From a virus: a DNA stretch of 45,224 nt. Both the position numbers and the translations under genes were made by a program. The notes below the pieces were generated by a model that ran no database searches, was not told the origin of the DNA, and saw nothing but the letters and a program-made list of their open reading frames with translations. Shown here piece by piece: positions 43,401 through 45,224 of the stretch. The stretch is taken from positions 1 through 45,224 of IMG/VR virus record IMGVR_UViG_3300017527_000316. One strand, written 5' to 3'. The stretch's first letter is position 1. Every line of letters begins with the position of its first letter.

Positions 43401-45224
43401 ATCTTAGGCGACTTGGCTGGTAGGTGGGGCGATCTGTCCACAGCCCAGAGAATGAACATAGCTCAATCTGTCGGTGGTACTAGACAATATAACTCACTGT
43501 TGGTCTTGATGGACCAGTGGGACGAGACTCTTAGAGGTATTAGAAACAGTACTAACTCTAAGGGTTCAGCTGAGAGACGTAATGCTGAGATCATGAAGAC
43601 CTACGCCAAGCAGCTTGAAAGAACCAAGGCTGCTGCTACGGAATTCAAGATGGAGATTGGTAAGATTGCTCTACCAGTTTTCACCGCCGGCACCAAGGCT
43701 CTCACATTGATGTTTGAAACTCTTACAGCTATCCCTGCTCCTATAAAAGCAGCGGCCGCAGCTCTTGCAGCCTTCTTTACATTAGGTGCCAAGGGAATAG
43801 ACATATTTGATATGGTTGGTAAGGGATTCGACCAAGGTAGCTCTCTGTTTGGCAACCTTGGAGCAGAACTATCTAAGCAATTGAAAATAGCTAAGTACGA
43901 AATTACTGGTCAGGCTGATGCTACAACGGATATCTTTGGTCTAAGTACTCTAACACCTACTGCTACTAAAATAGCTAACGCTATGAAGGGTGAGGGCGAT
44001 GCTCTAACTGAGCAAGGATCAAAAATGTCTGATTTCCATTCATCTATAGGCAAGATGATGTTCCAGTTCCAATCATGGGGCCAGTCTTACAATGAGATGA
44101 TAGGTAACATGGTTGTTGGTACTGGTGAACTAACAGAGTCCGTTGGTGAGGGTGCTCAAGATGTTGGTGCCTTCTTAAGTTTTGCAGCGGGAGGCTCTGA
44201 GAAAGGTATCAAGGGTTTACGAAGTGCTCTCGAAGGAGGAGCAGCAAAACGTGGTTTGGGTGGTGCAGCAGCTAAGCAACTACTTAAAGAACAAGGTTTT
44301 GTAAAGGGCGGAGCAAAACTTCTAGCCAAAGCTGGAATGTTAGCTACCGAAATAGCAGGAGCTTCTACCTATATAGTAGGCCAGGGTATCGACGCTGTTG
44401 GTGAACAAATGGGAGCTGGTGGTCATAAGATTCTAAAGGATTTCACCACTCAGAATGCCGGCTTTGTAAAATCTGTGGCTCCATTAGCATTAACCATAAC
44501 TGCTCTAATTCCAGCATTGAAAGCTGGGGCAGAGTACTTTAGCAAAATGACAGGCAGTGCCCAGGATTTTGAGGCTTCTTTGGCCGGAGCCCGCCGTAAG
44601 AACGAGTCTCAACTAAAGTCTGTTAGAGATATGTTACAAGAGTATGAGGCTCTTGAGGATAAGGTAAAATCTATACAGCAAGCACAAACTCCAGCTACCA
44701 AAGCTAGAAGACAAGAACTTGGAACTTATGAGGCACCACTAACAACTCTACAGCAAACTCAAGAACGTGCTATAGATTTGTCTAACCAAATCGCCGCTTC
44801 TAACACTAACATGGTAGTAGGATATGATAAGTTAGGTAACGCTGTTCTAAAAACTGCCGGTAGCTTCAAGACCTACTTGAAAGACATAGAAAATATTGAA
44901 GTTCAGGCAGGTATAGGCACAGAGCTAGAAATTTTGAGTAAGTATTTGGAAGACTTATCAGATGGCAGTAAGAGTGAGAAGGTCAAGATGGCTTTCAAAG
45001 AGTTGGCGGACGCTTTCCCAGTGTTGGGAGAATTGGCAGCCAGAAACATAAAAGTTAGTCCAGCCAAGGCTCTTGAGGTTGCGGCCGGAGATCTGAACAA
45101 GAGACTAAATCTAAAACAAAAATACCCATTGGCACAAGGTGCCGAGACTGACATCAAACGCCTCCAGGGTGTTCTGGGCAAAGCTCGTGATGCTTACAAA
45201 GATACCTTTGCTGATATGAATAGA
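31476..45224 (+). CDS. Giant tape measure protein fused to an RNA polymerase-like and a RecB-type nuclease domain, 3'-truncated
   Basis: The frame starts at TTG 31476 (GGAGG at 31464-31468, 7-base gap) and stays open to the window end, at least 4,583 residues. I followed most of it codon by codon without a stop. Layout: residues 1-1000, helical, coiled-coil; 1076-1310, RNAP beta-like motifs; about 1970-2240, beta-prime-like motifs; about 2930-2975, Gly/Pro-rich linker; about 3026-3240, PD-(D/E)XK nuclease; about 3750-4030, tape-measure core (TP901/PhageMin_Tail pattern, RLVYGGVSNLKSGLDELANI and SVGGTRQYNSLLVLM); then hydrophobic segments (KAAAAALAAFFTLGAKGI) typical of tape measures. Tape measures set tail length, fill the tube and enter the host envelope at ejection. 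Position after chaperones fits. The enzymatic insertions are highly unusual. It may be cut into pieces after translation (inference). Confidence 0.9.
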   Translation, partial: MAKHDVNLNINDNSNRKGSAGGIAGKAAQTSVNDSAAMTKLARLLKAALEENSKKTGTAVEKALKGILREITKGQGTGASGGLKEAELKRILQGVGRELGQEVTKSITKSLPRTSGAKQNTNDISRAIDNSMSKAAEKMAQTIAGRLTKQTGIKVNSDELSRGIAGAMRNALPASSEKATRDLTQAVGSIKNVSRDITTLVRQVASMRQSGGKIDVGEISSVLTSIKKIVTDFKQLSSEAVRAKDSLSGVAKESSAMMKDLSAAIEDVKKNAAKTVSGVQQRAAGDPKAFTREVVTAMTSAIKKSESLKGTSLEKAVRSLEGKMGDMSKLADELKRFQSVLKKEVGSGSIKLEGVDKVLKEFDAITTKLGNVPKQMGMEKPPKEWEELTKSLNNFTKNASKLTTQVKLIVDDTEIKKMIPEKIEVKVEPKVETKTIHDEVKGAVVSALDEAEKKSVKPKVEPIVAKIELALSKRDLEGMRKGLTELGKMNLDTSKLANELRKSINVLEGQAEIKAKVTLDTKDFNAKANKTIADHRKLMDSLQMGNRAKSFGMKVDPTAYPMYNKQVIRPEKGGAVRPAGTIKEMSSGAQDIRRLTNQNIKSLSASLYKLQDQVVANLEKNFAKAEKKWAVVKPTGGSARDAFKLQPGNRQWTMQIANLDRLQRIMKDFDSGVTDLVKAYKSQAVSERVTASGGAGKQADLVGQWLKTVSDQQIKAVDGLDELIKNKLSDIKADSPGTEVSDEMRMALRKAFGDIKLENVFRKTYAEAEAKRELQREGLVKQVALPAAKVTKTGDVSFQTIHGAERALPKFAKFETGFEKLYGQLTDLAKGDVAKDIKKNILSEARGYSGAIKEVGIRPGADQRGEAEALARNMINSIVKGIGDKSAGAQYARELYAGAATSKRFAVKEAGGDPAKFQKDFEAAMAKTYSGFDDFAAAMKAVNLSALDVAKSLNSIEVSNVYDIMGKVLSGSVGRGASPLQTLGKDPQYERSIRNFDKAISEIEGIMPLLEKNRPRRGYHQENVVNLQTRTAPFYSAEDRLNPDEQKKLIKDLNLEINETLKRIRQTQGAAALPGNLRRATSLGIPESQAGNVEEYRPGGTGATKHLKSLHSTGLKFYGEDLTAQAPFQQFQQAGRNISNVTNAMVDLAGAAELPKLRSTKERSLIESGRYGDKGYGYNVTAELRNTAANFEDQIVIAGKLAKALTSAVSTLVKPGQAGRVRGGTTEERIAGTGVTELKEQEISKVAREYMKILGVPESYKGRADKALIQEVKKTVAVVRGESVEVQQGKLAETFLNYFGRKLTTRYGSKGVSVTPTGDTGNLSEILSQHAGTKIKLDPSQTLGAAFVPKTMGKLVSEMFGSDVSDELKQKLVASGNKFMIDIFQRQGKGAVVAADEAKKTADLFKEFSMAWEDVIGGSAPGLGTGGIAKIKETYSGKYGAKDLREVKPIDVRISSYGAAKRGLQTEFMESIFSNVAGTGKGGVTTVQKLGKPAYEELLQQGGLSKYSGALGYKKASGSQEEIERALYSKFTGKKPETFEDALASGDDKALLAKRAAALEAASSYYSDIVDEFGKKRTGLVGEKFVQVVEEPTENPEWQRGQIERGLKGARLNLPAFSAYATVFGEQSNFMKELQGSLDINAKKHWEYMKSLQTIQDQDSMVYKNITKGLETVDVGDVRKFDLSTGVYGKKYVTDESGVQALNPRSFSDTILDLEKFANAFKLAIPTGQYGPGGEIKKEELYVPGALARGTYPEPLLAGERGMDQVTRRLSHFVNMAKELNDVMAEPDKFLDAGEIRKKIPPVVGAWVKESWDLAKSKAPDAETQLSGILNRMLPALSTTDAPSPGLINTAGRTEYQFVQDFYKGQMSKVAGGDKTRGEALATTISTAGDLLIGKRKGTPEQLAAPTGLSRSIDQGVGGIFAQKLGVDVVQDAIDKRVASLNKAKIDYYNTLAESATGKTGSVNELLFSRKIPAVMGKATTAVVDKRQDLSKFGLHLRDIEQKFGVNLGVSADELQNISKTHSEAIDNYDKIGIPVLKQTELGIPTAFAKKIPLDFTKKYQVSKKGDVTHQAPEDVSGTLFDLLKYSDRLQTAAGKKDPTLQKEVDQYIKDDLVPYVESIRYPFTGTSSIAPFKPRLLDDKDYTDASGRALSSNVLVAPGVPEGLEGLAPILSDLQDKLKSFSAKREELQKGGGTQEEIDNLTSIIRELSVAISNVIPKYTAQAQKLDFDGDQIEVHAAKTASARKDIEKHFKRFHIGDTKKDPYTADVFRTDFLADAAKVGTTGQYVLGEGQAAFEKKFPAGKAFDFLKSPFLTEDLEYLSSREALGVLGDTKGAGDVSNVIKDVLVEQNKPMETIAAVMGDISKLDKADPAQYVDGIVSVIESQHMDLLKTVEAGIKKKLYEQKFGDTIEAQLFKVHTGTETEGLYRVHRMAETATGFGGGEIAGRPGKSTEYFQSRFPAGLKSMGGRPEEEFNTMMNEMVRFGIQKGMDVKHAGEKPVAGEMIGYLTKGVTGATDLWERVQDENDKTFSDLKDFAGANESSVRMRLGALSTSDVMGEAKKIVESRGEKMDVSGMDREALIQLIVDKVGFKGFLEELSTLIRKEAVEGLIAQAETWSPSKKADPGGGLPAIKGNLKDWANQAVQQQIERGGINIRQDITEAKQPLYGMRTFFASPAGEHKKYMDKFGDVPVPKEELEGLSEKDAKQYKYKYKKAKATAANIQNELRAFASSKQGGAYADMIRGAVDSLYTQQAEVEKYITAIVKEGYNADAAKGMDTADRTLSRQGVSGFANSVLNMKTGMRDEVERLSDVAGVPGLSDTEMFSIRRETAGKFAETKRKELSSSGMSEDDTETAVKEYVDKMVEKAQSLKQLDRVIDSLVSKQFEGRVLQDLLPRPGEIGQFSLHDKSRGEAFQKAREKMKFEGGKARIAQPGQMASGAQPPGGAGMLGTGGVVPVQIVGADPGVTINVRGLEGAGFVDKAPGPVDTMAMFDKELQQFASETGEIADILKKVKPPRAGGKSIGYDAFYSPSKFAGGGDAYGGGTREYSEEGRAKEQVERIARDMISRQQLPPSSQALADWGTAIHGKFEEILKTRGDTDVERYGEFTDEVGGIIGGFADVVEYTSPDKTKVAKVADIKTIGGGKLEKIQKAIEKAGSSEFSDVIKNMDDNAKRQMEDYFSQLNAYLKIFAETAKAEIRFYDREGMGEDIEDFTAVSFNFDPERFQKDMQALASARGMVQKTGGKFLKTNVRNQANAPEAEGGSVDELNRLMELSKKAYERERGGGGIRAIAAGIGAHKRGKGYEEAVSGMKDQAENLARKSMFKKLKPTEVDRYLVQPEPMEGETAEAYLHNLKLLHDQSKLYQKTKGLDMDSTDSMPKQVGESISSVKDKGPDYQGFIELTGKLKDMERSDFTGMDMIKAWKLYRMAVGDWLLKRADDAYDEMRALEDAGDIREANQAYGTFGNRVGRAQEFVRRSIGKRTDIYTDDKRFVSENLAKSAGVYQSPKQIMKRIGEPLGDDPKVLESFRSVIQGIDKEIGKTPPVDAARAIFGDLSDMNTDLAGILSDGERFKRLGPEILEAWDFDKLAQRATRLRTALQQILRDNKEMDAVQRKNVDNIVKYLKNIEGMYSHMNLGEGTGGYGMTGVVPVPKFETPANQKALHARNIQSVRQYFGKSEETGGPEIGERFSYSEKIIGMAGETIKNTTHHFHKYGEELLATGEKTGQFSESQQDIIEKMQRVNASFANAVRRVVMWGAASRLVYGGVSNLKSGLDELANIEVGIAQLRMVMSPLETDFQKLSKGATGLAKQYGVPVTDVLKSMKVFAQQGLKQGDVLDRTQTATLASNVTTLNAKEATEALTAAMRVFREEGQQSLRFLDAWSEVEAKHAITADDMANAIKKSAAAAKSAGVSFDQLNGMVAAVGAVTRQTGKEVGTSFRFIFRRLYSEEGPKELAKLNIPTVTDEGELRGAYDILGDLAGRWGDLSTAQRMNIAQSVGGTRQYNSLLVLMDQWDETLRGIRNSTNSKGSAERRNAEIMKTYAKQLERTKAAATEFKMEIGKIALPVFTAGTKALTLMFETLTAIPAPIKAAAAALAAFFTLGAKGIDIFDMVGKGFDQGSSLFGNLGAELSKQLKIAKYEITGQADATTDIFGLSTLTPTATKIANAMKGEGDALTEQGSKMSDFHSSIGKMMFQFQSWGQSYNEMIGNMVVGTGELTESVGEGAQDVGAFLSFAAGGSEKGIKGLRSALEGGAAKRGLGGAAAKQLLKEQGFVKGGAKLLAKAGMLATEIAGASTYIVGQGIDAVGEQMGAGGHKILKDFTTQNAGFVKSVAPLALTITALIPALKAGAEYFSKMTGSAQDFEASLAGARRKNESQLKSVRDMLQEYEALEDKVKSIQQAQTPATKARRQELGTYEAPLTTLQQTQERAIDLSNQIAASNTNMVVGYDKLGNAVLKTAGSFKTYLKDIENIEVQAGIGTELEILSKYLEDLSDGSKSEKVKMAFKELADAFPVLGELAARNIKVSPAKALEVAAGDLNKRLNLKQKYPLAQGAETDIKRLQGVLGKARDAYKDTFADMNR
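34680..35417 (+). other. RNA polymerase beta-like segment within the tape measure
   Basis: Residues 1191-1193 read FED inside NFEDQIVIAGKLAK, matching the bacterial beta stretch NFEDxIVIxxxLV, whose Glu-Asp pair sits at the active centre. Lys1302 and Lys1310 lie in KLTTRYGSKGV, matching KMAGRHGNKGV with the same 8-residue spacing of the two active-site lysines. Upstream, residues 1075-1079 (GNLRR) may equal the beta GANMQR segment. The 110 residues between FED and the lysines are fewer than in cellular beta, so the flap and other domains are missing, as in minimal phage polymerases. Confidence 0.85.
37380..38220 (+). other. RNA polymerase beta-prime-like segment within the tape measure
   Basis: Asp2228, Asp2230 and Asp2232 form LDFDGDQIEVH, equal to the metal-binding NADFDGDQMAVH of beta-prime. 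About 105 residues earlier, Arg2121 and Pro2123 (RYPFTGTSS) fit the R-x-P motif of beta-prime that touches the nucleotide. Residues of about 1970-1996 (SRKIPAVMGKATTAVV) may be the switch-2 region, a weaker match. Bridge helix and trigger loop should follow between residues 2240 and 2520; I could not place them with confidence. Confidence 0.85.
40551..41195 (+). other. RecB/Cas4-like PD-(D/E)XK nuclease domain within the tape measure
   Basis: All the family motifs appear in order: YSPSKF (residues 3030-3035), GTAIHGKFEE with His3087 and Glu3091, GGFADVV with Asp3121, VADIKT with Asp3138 and Lys3140, and QLNAY with Gln3183 and Tyr3187. A strand (AEIRFYDRE) and a final helix follow. Asp3121, Asp3138 and Lys3140 would form the metal-binding catalytic centre. 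Nothing in the motifs is missing, so the domain may be active on DNA. It follows a Gly/Pro-rich linker that separates it from the polymerase part. Confidence 0.82.
42720..43560 (+). other. Tape-measure core domain (TP901/PhageMin_Tail type)
   Basis: Residues of about 3749-4030 show the typical series: RVVMWGAASRLVYGG, a stretch with LANIEVGIAQLRMVM, FAQQGLKQGDVLD, LTAAMRVF, VEAKHAITADDMANAIKKSA, GMVAAVGAVTRQTGKEVGTS, and AYDILGDLAGRW. This series defines the phage tail tape measure core region. It anchors the identity of the whole giant gene. Confidence 0.9.

Overview
The window is a stretch of a tailed double-stranded DNA phage genome (Caudoviricetes). It is about 45 kb of tightly packed virion-protein genes, all on the + strand, with short or overlapping junctions (TAATG overlaps, AGGAGG-type ribosome binding sites) and a few hairpin terminators. 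There are no tRNA, rRNA, CRISPR, integrase or transposase signals. The host cannot be named from the sequence; the strong Shine-Dalgarno sites and occasional TTG start only say bacterial. No contractile sheath gene is visible next to the tube gene, so a long non-contractile (siphovirus-like) tail is the best guess. The size of the tape-measure gene suggests a large phage.

Layout. 1-4.0 kb: capsid module (end of a putative prohead protease, a small virion protein, acidic coiled-coil scaffold, a decoration-like protein, major capsid protein), closed by a UUCG-loop hairpin. 4.1-24.3 kb: a long accessory cluster of fibre and adhesin-like proteins. It includes two paralogous fibre proteins, one with an Ig-like extension; PPG-motif, collagen-like, LamG/DUF2341 and PKD proteins; and a fibre with an S74-type intramolecular chaperone. 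Set among them are a DUF1360 membrane protein, a YkgJ cysteine-cluster protein, a YiiX-like permuted NlpC/P60 protein, a GIY-YIG homing endonuclease and a 34-codon ORF inside an inverted repeat. 24.35-27.6 kb: neck genes (adaptor-like, Zn-ribbon protein, unknown, tail-terminator-like). 27.7-31.4 kb: major tail tube protein with two similar halves, then three small to medium genes where tail-assembly chaperones normally lie. 31.5 kb to the window end: one giant open frame, at least 4,583 codons, truncated by the window edge.

The most striking content is in that last gene. Its C-terminal third has a classical phage tape-measure core (TP901/PhageMin_Tail type). Upstream in the same reading frame are the catalytic signatures of a cellular-type, two-double-psi-barrel RNA polymerase. 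These are a beta-like NFED segment and a K-x7-K motif with RYGSKG, then a beta-prime-like R-x-P motif and DFDGDQ. After a Gly/Pro-rich linker comes a RecB/Cas4-like PD-(D/E)XK nuclease domain (SPS, GxxxH...E, GGFAD, DIKT, QLxxY). The inferred picture is a tape measure that carries an RNA polymerase and a nuclease inside the tail and delivers them ahead of or with the DNA. The phage would then start transcription, and possibly attack host DNA, on entry.

How the genes work together: protease, scaffold and capsid protein build the head. The adaptor, stopper and terminator-like proteins join head to tail. Tube, chaperones and tape measure build the tail. The 20 kb fibre cluster, placed between capsid and neck genes, supplies receptor-binding or head-fibre proteins assembled from a common pool of exchangeable modules.
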